A stretch of 64,000 nt of DNA, taken from NCBI GenBank assembly GCA_003164785.1, contig PLUE01000030.1, forward strand, positions 1 through 64,000, in the 5' to 3' direction. Shown here piece after piece: positions 27,223 through 36,581 of this stretch (position 1 is the first letter of the stretch; each line of letters starts with the position of its first letter). Under the pieces are notes generated by a model. That model was not told the origin of the DNA, ran no database searches, and saw nothing but the letters and a program-made list of their open reading frames with translations. This DNA is from Gammaproteobacteria bacterium. GTDB taxonomy: Bacteria > Pseudomonadota > Gammaproteobacteria > Steroidobacterales > Steroidobacteraceae. The translations under genes and the position numbers were made by a program.

Positions 27223-30200
27223 CTAATTCACCATGGCGCTGCGGCGATTGACGAGCGGCTCGATGGCATCGAGCAGCTGACTCTCCTGGTACGGCTTGCC
27301 CAGGTAATCGTCGACGCCAAGCTCGATCGCCCGCGCCCGATGCTTTTCGCTGACCCGCGAGGTGATCATCACGATCGGAATATCCTTCAGGCGCGGATCG
27401 TTGCGGACGTGGGCCGCAACCTCGTAGCCATCCATGCGCGGCATTTCGATGTCCAGCAGGATGATGTCGGGTAGGTGCTCCTGAAGCAGCGACACGGCGT
27501 CGATTCCGTCCTTGGCGGTCAGCACCCGCATTCCGTTGCGCTCGAGCAACCGCTGCGTGACGCGCCGTACCGTGATGGAGTCATCGACCACCAGCGCGAA
27601 GGTACGCCGGTCGCGCTGGTCGAGCACCGGCGTATCGGCGGCCTTCGCCCTCCATTCCGAACGCACCAGGGAGCCCATGTCGAGAATGATGACGATGCGC
27701 CCGTCGCCCAGGATCGTGGCGCCCGCGATGCCGCGAATCCCCGAGACCTGCGGTCCGAGCGATTTGACGACGATCTCGCGGCTGCCGATCAATTCGTCCA
27801 TCACCAACGCGGTGGAATGTTCGCCGGCGCGGATCAGCACCACGGACATCGATACGTCCGCGTCGGGCAGATGGGTGGGACCCAAACCCACGAACGAGCC
27901 CAGTTGCTGAAAGCGGTACTTCTGGCCGCCATATTCGAACAATGGCGCGTCCTTGCCGAGATGACGCACCACGATGTTGCGGGGCAAGCGCACGACGCCC
28001 TCCACGGTCGCGAGGGGCAGCGCGTAGGTCTCCTCGGCGACGCGCACGATCAACGCCTGACTGATGGCCAGGGTGAATGGCAGACGGATGGTGAACCGCG
28101 ATCCCTTCCCCAAAGTCGATTCGATGAACAAACCACCGCCGAGCTTCTTGACCTCCGTGGCGACCACGTCCATGCCCACGCCGCGGCCTGCCGCCTGCGT
28201 GACGTGACCCGCCGTGCTGAAGCCAGGCTCCAGAATCAGCTGCATGGCTTCCTCATCGGTAAGCTTGCCGTTGCGGTCGACGAGCCCGAGTGCGATGGCC
28301 TTCTCGCGGATCAATTTGACGTTGATGCCGCCGCCGTCATCGTTGACCACCACCACCACTTCCGCGCCGTCGCGCGTCAGACTGACCGAGATCCGCCCGA
28401 CTTCCGGCTTGCCGAGATCGGCGCGGCGTTCCGGCGTCTCGATGCCATGAATCACGGCATTGCGCAGCATGTGCTCGAGCGGCGCCACCATGCGCTCCAA
28501 CATTTGCCGGTCAAGCTCGGCCGCCGCACCCTGCACCACTAACTCGGCGCGCTTGCCCGTGTCGTTCGCCGCCTGGCGCACCAGCCGGGTCAGACGCTGC
28601 ACGTGGCGCTGGAACGGCACCATGCGCGTGCGCATCAAGCTGTTCTGCAGCTCGGTGATGACGCGCGCCTGCCCGGTCAGCAGGTTTTGCGCTTCGCGGG
28701 TCAGCGTTTCGAGCAACCCTTGAATGCTGGCGACGTCGCTGGACGTCTCAGCCAAGGCACGCGAAAACGTCTGCAATGCGGAGTAACGGTCCAGCTCCAA
28801 CGGATCGAAATCGTCGCGCCGCGAGCTCCCGTCGTGATGACGGTTGAGCACCTGCGCCTCGGTTTCGATTTCCAAGCCGCGCAGCTGCTCCTTGAGCCGG
28901 ACGACCGTGCGGGCCAGCTCCGCCAGGTTGAAATCGATGGAGTTGACCTGCTGGTCGAGTCGGGCCCGGAAAATGCTCACTTCACCCGCATTGTTGAGCA
29001 TGGTGTCGAGCAGCTCGGCATCCACTCGCGCCATTTCCACGCGTTCCGCCGGAGCGCTCTCGCGACCGGGCAGGATGAGGGCGCTGCTGACTTCGAGATG
29101 CGACACCGAATCCTCACCGAGCGGCGGTGCGTTCACGGCGGCTGCCGCCGTCGTTTGCAACGCTGGCGGCGTCTCGAACCGGTCGTCGTTCGGTGCGGCC
29201 GATTGGAATGCCGCATCGGGGGACGACGACACGGCGAACGCCGAGTCAGACAGGCTGGGAAGCGACAACGGAGCGGGCAGGTCATCTTGGACGGCAGCCG
29301 GCGCCGCGTCCGCGGCATGCGACACCGGTACGGCCTCGGATGCGGGCTCAGGGGCGCCCGGCACAGGGGCGCCCGGCTCAGGCGCGGCCGCCTCGACCGG
29401 GGCGCTGCCGGCGAATTGCGGAACCTCACCCGACTCCAGGGCGCGGATTTGCGCGAGGAGCGACGTCGCAGCGCCAGGCAGGGAACCGGCACTCACGGTA
29501 TCGCGCATGCGCGCCAGTTCGTCCAAGCTCGCCTGCATCACGGCATGCGCGTGGTCATCGGACGGTACACGCCCGCTTTCGATGCTGATCACCAACGTTT
29601 CGAGCTCATGGCTCAGATCACCCATGGAGGAAATGCCCGCCATGCGCGCCCCGCCCTTGAGCGTATGCAGCTGACGCTGCAATTCGGCGACCCGGTCCTT
29701 GTCCCGACGGTCGCGGTTCCAGGCGCTCAACGACACTTCCGCCGCTTCGAGCAGCTCGGTGGCCTCCTCGCTGTAGATGGCGGCGATCTCGTGATCGAAA
29801 TCCTCCGCCACCGGCGTCGCCGGCTCCGCCGCGGGGATCTCCTGCGCGTCGCCGGACTCCACGGCCGGAGTCGCCCGGTCCGCGGCCAGGTGATCGATGG
29901 GCGGCTCGATGGGCAGTTCTTGAACTACAGGTGCTTCCTCACCAGGTGCTTCCGCTGCCCCTTGCTCGGACAGTTCGGTCACCACGATCGAGACGCTGGC
30001 ATCGGCGGAACTGCTCGCCAGTTCCGCATCGAGTTCCGCTTCGAGCGCACGCAGACGGGCAAGAAGCGCCGGTTGATCGACAAAAAAAGCGGTGGACTCG
30101 TTGATATGGGCGATCACCTCTTCGATCGCTCGCACCGCGTCGCCGAGCGTCTCGAGCCCGCGATCGCTCAGGCTGTAGCCGTTGTCGTAAACCTTGCGGA

Positions 30201-32886
30201 TCCAATCGTTGAGCGGCTCGGTGACCCGGATGCCCTGCTCGGCTTCGGCCATCTTCGAGCTGCCGCTCAGGGTGTGCACGGCCCGGTAAACCGACTCGGG
30301 CAAGTCATGCGGGGCGGGCTGGGTCGCGCGTTTACGCAGATAGGCGCGAATCTCCGCGACATGGCTCGCCGTTTCCTTGCTGTAGATGTCGTGCAGCATC
30401 GGATCCATGGTCGGCGGACGCTCCAGCAACGCATCCACGGCATCGGCTGATATTTCGCCGGCGTCGCCGGCGGTCGTCAACGACTCGCCCGCCGTCTCCC
30501 GACTCTCCTCCGCCGCAGTACTCGGCAGAGCCGCAGCGACCACGCCGGCGGGAGAGGGCGAGCCAGCATCCACGGTGATGGGCGCCGCGGCCTCGATGCT
30601 CGCCGGCTCGGCCGACGCGCCGCCTCCGGCGGTCTCGGCTGCGCCTGGCGCGGCGATGGCGGCAGGCTCATCTTCCCGGCCGTCCGCATAGGCAAACGCG
30701 CGGGTCATGATCTCGTTCGCAGGCGATAAATTCAGCCGGCCGGTTTCCAACTGCTCGACCAGTCCGGGAAGAGCGGCAACCGCGCTTCGCAGCAACGCCA
30801 TCATGCCCGGTGTGCGCGACAGCGTCTTGTCGAGGAGGCGGTTCAACAGATTCTCGATGGACCAGCCGAATTCGGCAATGAGGCGTGCCCCCACCATGCG
30901 ACCACTGCCCTTCAACGTGTGGAAACTGCGACGCAGCACGCCCAGCGACTCCACGTCCATGGGATTTTCGTCCCACATCGGGAAGCAACGCTGAATCGAG
31001 CCGATTTCTTCCTTCGCCTCCTCGATGAACAATTCGATGAATTGCGGATCGACGGTCTCAGCCGACGAGACGGACACCAAGGGATGGGTCAGCTGTTGAA
31101 CCGTCACGTCGTGCGGCAAGCCAGAATCGATTTTCATCGTTTTGGCGGCTTCGACTTCCGGCAGCTCCACGTCCGCAACCCGCGTCAAGGCATCTTCTTC
31201 GAGCGCCTTGATGCAGATCTCGGCGTTGTCCAGCATGTACCAGGGATCGTTGCGTCCGTTCTGCAACGTCTCCATGTAGTACTCGATGCTGACGATTGCA
31301 TCGGCGATGCGCTCCAGACGCAGCGCATCGGATGGTGGTGCGCCCGGCTCGACGAGCTGGCGCACGTGCGTCCCGATCGCATCCATCAATTCGACCGCAC
31401 GCACCTTCCCGAGCATCAGCAGTCCGGCGGTGATGCCGCGCAGCAGCTGAGGGACGTTGTCCAACCCCTGCGGCGGGAACTCGCTCGGCTTCTGCACCGA
31501 GACCGTGACCGCTTCCTTGATGCGCGCCAGGTTCACGATGCACTCCCGCAGCACCGCTTCGCTGACGAGGCGGAATTCGTGGTCCTGATCCACCGGCACA
31601 TCCGCGGACATCGCGGAAGCAGGGAGTATCAACCGCACCAATTGCTCGTCCAGGCTGTCCTCGACCGACAGCAGCACGCCGGCCACCTTGATCAAGGACG
31701 CGTCCGACGGCATCTTGCCGTCGGTGACGATATCGGACAACTCCGTGACTTCTTGCTGGACCCGTTGTCGCAGCTCGCCGAGCCCGAGGACGCCCAGGGT
31801 GTCGCTGATTTTTTTCAGCAGATCGAGTTGCGGAATGAGCTCGTCGCCGCGGCCCCCGCCGCGGCGTACGAAGATATCGAGGACATCCTTGACCTTGGAA
31901 AGATCCTCCTTGATGGCGGCGGCGACCGTCCGCATCAACTTGACGCTCGGCGCCGAAAGGCTCTCGCGTTCCTGCTCGACCGACTCGTCGACGGGCAGCA
32001 GTTCGGACAGCTTGAAGGACGCCCGCACGGCCGCAATGCGCCCACTGTTGATGGTGGCTCGTGCGACGTAGTACAACAAGTTGTTGAGCAGATCCACCGG
32101 CGGGCTCTCGGCGTACCGCGCCTCGCCGACCTCGTATAGGGTCTTGATCTGTCGATCGGCCTGACCCATGAGCCGCTTCAGCGTGGCGCTGTCTTCGAGG
32201 CCATTGGCCCGCAACCCCTCCAACAGCGCCCCGACCACCCACCACAACTGGAATACGGGCTGGGTCGTCGCCACACGTTCCAGCTTCTCGGCGACCTTGG
32301 ACAGGATTTCCAGGTTCTGGATCGTCCGTTCGCCACGGATGTACCCCAGCAGGCCCAATTGAAACTTGGGCCGCAGCCGTCGGGCCCACTGCGCGACAGT
32401 CAGCTCGGGGTCGCCCGGCTGCACCGATTGCGGCTCGGCCGGCTGGTCGGATTTCAAATTGAGCAGCAGCAGCGTGCCCTCGGAGAGCAACGGACTGCCG
32501 CGCACCGAGCGCAGGTCGTTGAGCAAGGGCAGCAACACCAACGCCATGTCGCGGCCGCCGGACAGGACGCGCTCCAGATATGTGGGCAACTGCACCATCG
32601 CCCGCATCAACGCATCGAGACCCTCGATCTGCCGTTTCTGATCGTTTCCGCTGGCCAGCAGATAGCGCGTGGCGAGCTCCATCTCCTCGGCAAGCAGCGC
32701 GGCGCCGTACACTTCGACCAAGCGCAGCACGCCATGCGCCAAATGCAGCTGATCGGCGCATTTCTCGAGAAAAGCGACCTGGTCGGGGCGGTCCGCATAG
32801 GTCTCGAGCGCCGCCCGCGCCTCGTTGAGGGTCGCCGCCAATTCCTTGGCGACGATGTGCAATGTTTGAGAGCTGATGTCGGTCAT
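27223..32886 (-). CDS. chpA: ChpA, chemotaxis-type hybrid kinase for twitching motility
   Basis: 1887 aa. The N-terminal ~600 residues are helical HPt/FimV-like repeats without a clear phospho-His. Three canonical HPt domains follow, with His near 655 (SFHTLKGSGRM), 869 (AVHTLSGSSKM) and 1073 (QLHTLKGGARM), separated by Ala/Pro/Glu-rich linkers. Then come a CheA dimerisation and ATPase domain (N box HMLRNAVIHGIE near 1475), a CheW domain (about 1600-1740) and a C-terminal receiver with Asp near 1810 (IILLDIEMPRMDG). P. aeruginosa ChpA has more Xpt domains. It should phosphorylate PilG and PilH to control type IV pilus extension and retraction and cAMP. ATG 32886 is preferred; GTG 32913 overlaps the pilJ stop. 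Confidence 0.94.
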   Translation of the reverse strand: MTDISSQTLHIVAKELAATLNEARAALETYADRPDQVAFLEKCADQLHLAHGVLRLVEVYGAALLAEEMELATRYLLASGNDQKRQIEGLDALMRAMVQLPTYLERVLSGGRDMALVLLPLLNDLRSVRGSPLLSEGTLLLLNLKSDQPAEPQSVQPGDPELTVAQWARRLRPKFQLGLLGYIRGERTIQNLEILSKVAEKLERVATTQPVFQLWWVVGALLEGLRANGLEDSATLKRLMGQADRQIKTLYEVGEARYAESPPVDLLNNLLYYVARATINSGRIAAVRASFKLSELLPVDESVEQERESLSAPSVKLMRTVAAAIKEDLSKVKDVLDIFVRRGGGRGDELIPQLDLLKKISDTLGVLGLGELRQRVQQEVTELSDIVTDGKMPSDASLIKVAGVLLSVEDSLDEQLVRLILPASAMSADVPVDQDHEFRLVSEAVLRECIVNLARIKEAVTVSVQKPSEFPPQGLDNVPQLLRGITAGLLMLGKVRAVELMDAIGTHVRQLVEPGAPPSDALRLERIADAIVSIEYYMETLQNGRNDPWYMLDNAEICIKALEEDALTRVADVELPEVEAAKTMKIDSGLPHDVTVQQLTHPLVSVSSAETVDPQFIELFIEEAKEEIGSIQRCFPMWDENPMDVESLGVLRRSFHTLKGSGRMVGARLIAEFGWSIENLLNRLLDKTLSRTPGMMALLRSAVAALPGLVEQLETGRLNLSPANEIMTRAFAYADGREDEPAAIAAPGAAETAGGGASAEPASIEAAAPITVDAGSPSPAGVVAAALPSTAAEESRETAGESLTTAGDAGEISADAVDALLERPPTMDPMLHDIYSKETASHVAEIRAYLRKRATQPAPHDLPESVYRAVHTLSGSSKMAEAEQGIRVTEPLNDWIRKVYDNGYSLSDRGLETLGDAVRAIEEVIAHINESTAFFVDQPALLARLRALEAELDAELASSSADASVSIVVTELSEQGAAEAPGEEAPVVQELPIEPPIDHLAADRATPAVESGDAQEIPAAEPATPVAEDFDHEIAAIYSEEATELLEAAEVSLSAWNRDRRDKDRVAELQRQLHTLKGGARMAGISSMGDLSHELETLVISIESGRVPSDDHAHAVMQASLDELARMRDTVSAGSLPGAATSLLAQIRALESGEVPQFAGSAPVEAAAPEPGAPVPGAPEPASEAVPVSHAADAAPAAVQDDLPAPLSLPSLSDSAFAVSSSPDAAFQSAAPNDDRFETPPALQTTAAAAVNAPPLGEDSVSHLEVSSALILPGRESAPAERVEMARVDAELLDTMLNNAGEVSIFRARLDQQVNSIDFNLAELARTVVRLKEQLRGLEIETEAQVLNRHHDGSSRRDDFDPLELDRYSALQTFSRALAETSSDVASIQGLLETLTREAQNLLTGQARVITELQNSLMRTRMVPFQRHVQRLTRLVRQAANDTGKRAELVVQGAAAELDRQMLERMVAPLEHMLRNAVIHGIETPERRADLGKPEVGRISVSLTRDGAEVVVVVNDDGGGINVKLIREKAIALGLVDRNGKLTDEEAMQLILEPGFSTAGHVTQAAGRGVGMDVVATEVKKLGGGLFIESTLGKGSRFTIRLPFTLAISQALIVRVAEETYALPLATVEGVVRLPRNIVVRHLGKDAPLFEYGGQKYRFQQLGSFVGLGPTHLPDADVSMSVVLIRAGEHSTALVMDELIGSREIVVKSLGPQVSGIRGIAGATILGDGRIVIILDMGSLVRSEWRAKAADTPVLDQRDRRTFALVVDDSITVRRVTQRLLERNGMRVLTAKDGIDAVSLLQEHLPDIILLDIEMPRMDGYEVAAHVRNDPRLKDIPIVMITSRVSEKHRARAIELGVDDYLGKPYQESQLLDAIEPLVNRRSAMVN

Positions 32887-32912
32887 GCAGGAATCTCGAG
32901 GAGCATCGGGCA

Positions 32913-34976
32913 CTAGGCGCCGACGCCGCTCGCCTTGCGCAGTCGGGCCGGATCCGGGACATGCATCGTATCCTGGGCCGTGGGCGCCGCGATCTTCGGC
33001 GTTCCCAGCGTCGCGGTCCCCTCACTGTAGTCCGGCAGTCGGAATCCGGCGACCGATTTGCGCAGTTGAGCCGACAGGGCGGCCAGCTTCGCGATCGACG
33101 TCGACGTTGCGGTCGACCCTTCGGCCGTCTGCGTCGAGATTTCCCGCACCACCTGCATGTTCTTGGAGATGTTGCCGGAAGCCACCGCCTGCTGGCGCGC
33201 GCTCGCCGAAATGTTCTGCACCAAGCTCGCGATCTGATTCGATACCTGCTCGATCTCCTCGAGTGCGGCACCGGCGTTCTCGGCGAGCAATGCACCGCCG
33301 ACCACGTCGGTGGTGCTGCGCTCCATGGACACCACCGCCTCATTGGTATCGGTCTGAATGGTGCGGACGAGAACCTCGATCTGCTTGGTCGCGTTGGCCG
33401 CGCGTTCCGCGAGGCGCTGCACCTCGTCGGCCACCACGGCAAAGCCGCGGCCGGCCTCGCCCGCCATCGATGCCTGGATCGAGGCGTTCAAGGCGAGAAT
33501 ATTGGTCTGCTCGGCGATGTCGTTGATGAGTTCGACGATGTTGCCGATCTCCTGGGAGCTTTCACCGAGGCGCTTGATGCGCTTGCTGGTTTCCTGAATG
33601 GTCTCCCGTATGGCGTTCATGCCATCGATGGTGCGACGAACGGCGTCCCCGCCTTTGTGCGCGATGTCGACCGAGTGCCGGGCCACGTCGGAGCAGCGCT
33701 CGGAATTGCCCGACACCTCTTCGATCGATGCGGCCATGTCCTGCATGGACTCGCTGGCCGCGGAAATCTGCCGCGACTGTGCGCCGCTCGCCTTGGCCAT
33801 GTGCGCCGCGGCGCCTTGAGTCTGTTTGGCCGCCCCGTCCAACTGGATCGCGCTGTCGTTGATGGTCGTGACCAGCTCGCGCAGCGCTTCGATCGCATAA
33901 TTGATGCTGTCGGCAATCGCGCCGGTGATGTCCTCCGTCACCGTGGCCTGGACCGTCAAGTCCCCGTCCGCCAGGCTGGACAGCTCATCGAGCAAGCGCA
34001 TGATGGCTTCCTGGTTACGCTCGTTCTCCCGCACGCGCAGCTCGGTCGTGCGGCGCGCGTTGACCGACTTGAGGAAGATCCAGGTCAACGCCGCCAGCAG
34101 CACGACGGCCAGGCCCAACAGCATCAAAATCAAAGGCTTGAAGCTCGGTCTGGCATCGCTGGCGGCGGCCGATTCGCCGATCTTGCCGGCGAGACCGCTG
34201 GACAGGGCAGGCATCGCCCGGGCCGCCACCTGGGCATTCGCGAGCGGCTGCGCCGCGCCGATCGCCTTGCGAACCGCGACCGCGAATTGTGCGTTGCGTT
34301 GTACCACGACTCTGAGGCGTTGCTCGGCATCGGCGCCCGTCACGCGCGCCAGTCCCAAGCTCGACTCTTCGCCCGACAGGTTGCGCACCACCTGGTCGAG
34401 AAATTCCAAGCTGTCCGCCAATCGTTGCGCCGTCGGCGAGGCGTCACTGACACCCGAGCCCAGCCCGGTCAGTTCCTGCTGGACGCGCTGCACGGTCAGT
34501 TCGAAGCGCTCCAGATAGCGGCTCATGCCGTCGAGTTTCTGGACGCCGACCGCGCTCATCAAGTCACCCAATTCCGAGAGCAGTTTCGGCGCGACTTCTC
34601 GCACCGCCTGATTGGCAACCTGGACTGTCTGCACCGACGAGCGCGCGGCCGCGACGGTGGCGACGTCTTCGTCGATCTTGCTCCACGCGGCATCGGACGC
34701 CAACGCGGGATTGGTCAGGACGCCGCGCAGGCTCTTGAGGCGCGCCTCGCTGCGGCCGAGAGCATCGAAAGCGCTCGCGTCCCCGCGCAGCGCGTTTCCA
34801 GCCTCGAACGGCATCCGTTGCACGATCAATGACACTTGATCCGCAGGCGCCGCCACCGGCGGAACACTGCGCGTCATCAGGGTCAGCACGGCGGCGCCGG
34901 CCAGGCACAGAACGATCGGCACCAGCAATGCCGGCAACAAATTAGATTTGGGGGCTGGGATGTCTCTAGTACTCAT
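32913..34976 (-). CDS. pilJ: PilJ, methyl-accepting chemoreceptor of the Chp system
   Basis: 687 aa. TM1 (about 12-34) is followed by a periplasmic PilJ-type four-helix domain (about 40-265), TM2 (about 268-290), a HAMP-like linker and the signalling coiled coil (about 380-660). The kinase-binding hairpin tip reads AEQTNILALNASIQASMAGE and GRGFAVVADEVQRLAERAA, the classic MCP tip. There is no C-terminal CheR-tethering pentapeptide, and no CheR/CheB gene accompanies the operon. It should sense surface contact or pilin tension and signal through PilI/ChpC to ChpA. Confidence 0.94.
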   Translation of the reverse strand: MSTRDIPAPKSNLLPALLVPIVLCLAGAAVLTLMTRSVPPVAAPADQVSLIVQRMPFEAGNALRGDASAFDALGRSEARLKSLRGVLTNPALASDAAWSKIDEDVATVAAARSSVQTVQVANQAVREVAPKLLSELGDLMSAVGVQKLDGMSRYLERFELTVQRVQQELTGLGSGVSDASPTAQRLADSLEFLDQVVRNLSGEESSLGLARVTGADAEQRLRVVVQRNAQFAVAVRKAIGAAQPLANAQVAARAMPALSSGLAGKIGESAAASDARPSFKPLILMLLGLAVVLLAALTWIFLKSVNARRTTELRVRENERNQEAIMRLLDELSSLADGDLTVQATVTEDITGAIADSINYAIEALRELVTTINDSAIQLDGAAKQTQGAAAHMAKASGAQSRQISAASESMQDMAASIEEVSGNSERCSDVARHSVDIAHKGGDAVRRTIDGMNAIRETIQETSKRIKRLGESSQEIGNIVELINDIAEQTNILALNASIQASMAGEAGRGFAVVADEVQRLAERAANATKQIEVLVRTIQTDTNEAVVSMERSTTDVVGGALLAENAGAALEEIEQVSNQIASLVQNISASARQQAVASGNISKNMQVVREISTQTAEGSTATSTSIAKLAALSAQLRKSVAGFRLPDYSEGTATLGTPKIAAPTAQDTMHVPDPARLRKASGVGA

Positions 34977-34995
34977 GGATTGATTCCCGCAGCCA

Positions 34996-35571
34996 TCAGC
35001 TCGCGGCCTGTAAGAAGCTCGGGCTCTCCACCAAACTCTTCAAACTCAACACCGGCCAGACCTCGCCGCCGCGGCGAAATGCGCCCGCAAGATAGCTATC
35101 GCAGCGGATCACCGTCGGCGGCGGTTCGACGTTGAACTCCGCCTCGGCAAAACGCCTGAATCCCAACACTTCGTCGACCATGAGTCCCGCCGGAACTTCC
35201 CGATGATTGACCACCACGACCCGCGTGTTTCGCCCCGCGGTCGTGGCCCCACTGCCCAGAAACTGACGCAGGTCGAGCATCGGCAGTAGTTGCCCGCGGA
35301 CATTCGCCAGCCCCTTGACCCAGGTCTTCGCCCCCGGAATGCGAGTCACCGCCGAGGGATATCCCAGCACTTCCCGGGTTTCCTCGCGCGCCACGAGAAA
35401 GGTCTCGCCGCCCATGCGGAACGCAATGCCCACCCACTCGTTGGTGGCCGTCGTATCGGGAACGCTGCTGGCCGTCACGCTGCGGCTGCGCTTCTCCAGT
35501 TCTTTCAGCAGTTCGAACGGACGATCGCGCAAACTGCGCAAATTCGTGTCCATCCCGCCCGTATTCGTCAT
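34996..35571 (-). CDS. pilI: PilI, CheW-like adaptor
   Basis: 191 aa CheW-domain protein expected to couple PilJ to ChpA. The core reads WVGIAFRMGGETFLVAREETREVLG and VKGLANVRGQLLPMLDLRQFLG, the standard PilI/CheW signature. It overlaps the pilH stop by 4 nt (ATGA) and lies 19 nt before pilJ, so it is embedded in one transcript. Confidence 0.93.
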   Translation of the reverse strand: MTNTGGMDTNLRSLRDRPFELLKELEKRSRSVTASSVPDTTATNEWVGIAFRMGGETFLVAREETREVLGYPSAVTRIPGAKTWVKGLANVRGQLLPMLDLRQFLGSGATTAGRNTRVVVVNHREVPAGLMVDEVLGFRRFAEAEFNVEPPPTVIRCDSYLAGAFRRGGEVWPVLSLKSLVESPSFLQAAS

Positions 35572-35933
35572 ACGGCCAGCGCGGCCTGAGCCTTTTCGAC
35601 CAGAGCCTGCGCCGTGACCGGCTTGACGAGATAATCCACCGCGCCCTGCCGCAGGCCCCAGACGCGGTCCGTTTCCTGACCCTTGGTGGTCACCATGATG
35701 ATGGGAATCAGGCTGGTTTCCGGGTCGTTGATGAGCATGCGGGTGGCCTGGTAGCCATTCACGCCCGGCATCACGATGTCCATGAAGATGAGATCCGGCT
35801 TCATTGCCTTCGCTTTGCGGACGCCCTCTTCGCCGTTCTCGGCCGCGGCGGTCTTGAAGCCATGCTTCTCGAGCGCCTTCTGCATGACGAAGACTTCGGT
35901 GGGTGAGTCGTCGACGATAAGGATCAGTGCCAT
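35568..35933 (-). CDS. pilH: PilH, CheY-like response regulator
   Basis: 121-aa receiver: acidic pocket VDDSPTE, phospho-acceptor Asp in LIFMDIVMPGVNG, MVTTK and LVKPV. In the Chp system PilH limits or resets the response and favours retraction. ATG 35933 has GGAG about nine nt upstream; the frame is open to 35951. It lies between pilG and pilI as in Pseudomonas and Xanthomonas. Confidence 0.94.
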   Translation of the reverse strand: MALILIVDDSPTEVFVMQKALEKHGFKTAAAENGEEGVRKAKAMKPDLIFMDIVMPGVNGYQATRMLINDPETSLIPIIMVTTKGQETDRVWGLRQGAVDYLVKPVTAQALVEKAQAALAV

Positions 35934-35947
35934 TTTCGCTTTCTCCG

Positions 35948-36352
35948 TCATTTTCCGACGTGTGCTTCGATAGCGCCCAACAGTTCGTCTTTGGTGAACG
36001 GCTTCGTCAAATAGTGTTCCGATCCGACGATTCGCCCTCGCGCACGATCGAACAAGCCATCCTTGCTCGAGAGCATGATGACGGGGATCTGCTTGAATAC
36101 CTTGTTGTGCTTGATGAGCGAACAGGTCTGGTACCCATCCAAGCGCGGCATCATGATGTCCACGAACACGATATCCGGTTGGTGATCGGCGATCTTGGAA
36201 AGCGCATCGAACCCATCGACCGCAGTAAAGACCTCGCAGCCTTCCTTGGTCAACAAGGTTTCAGCGGTCCGCCGGATCGTTTTGCTGTCGTCGATCACCA
36301 GAACCTTGAGTCCGGTGAGTTTTGGCTTGACCGTAGTGATCACACTCTCCAT
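35948..36352 (-). CDS. pilG: PilG, CheY-like response regulator
   Basis: 134-aa receiver with VIDDSKTIRRTAE, Asp in IVFVDIMMPRLDG, MLSSKDGLFDRARG and YLTKPF. The VIDDSKTIRRTAE and DGLFDRARG stretches are specific to PilG, which promotes pilus extension and adenylate cyclase activation. It is the first gene of the Chp operon, divergent from gshB as in P. aeruginosa. The ~230-bp gap to gshB should hold the operon promoter. Confidence 0.95.
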   Translation of the reverse strand: MESVITTVKPKLTGLKVLVIDDSKTIRRTAETLLTKEGCEVFTAVDGFDALSKIADHQPDIVFVDIMMPRLDGYQTCSLIKHNKVFKQIPVIMLSSKDGLFDRARGRIVGSEHYLTKPFTKDELLGAIEAHVGK

Positions 36353-36581
36353 GAAACCGCCCTTGAGGAACGAAGGCTACGCATTCGTAGGTGCTGTATT
36401 CTTATGGCTTTTTAACATATCCAGTGCTCGCAAGCCACGGTATGGGGTCGCCATTTCGCGGCAAGCGCGCGTAAACAACGGTGGCGTGGTTCACAGTTTC
36501 CCCAAGAGGCCGGATGCGGCGGTCGCTTGAGCTAGACTGCCGCATCCCCGGCAGCCATGCAGCACATTGAGAGGATCGAGC

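Noticed and set aside
28603-30450. Long plus-strand frames opposite chpA (up to 615 codons).
   Set aside because: They are antisense to chpA, Arg/His/Gln-rich, and typical high-GC shadow frames without domains.
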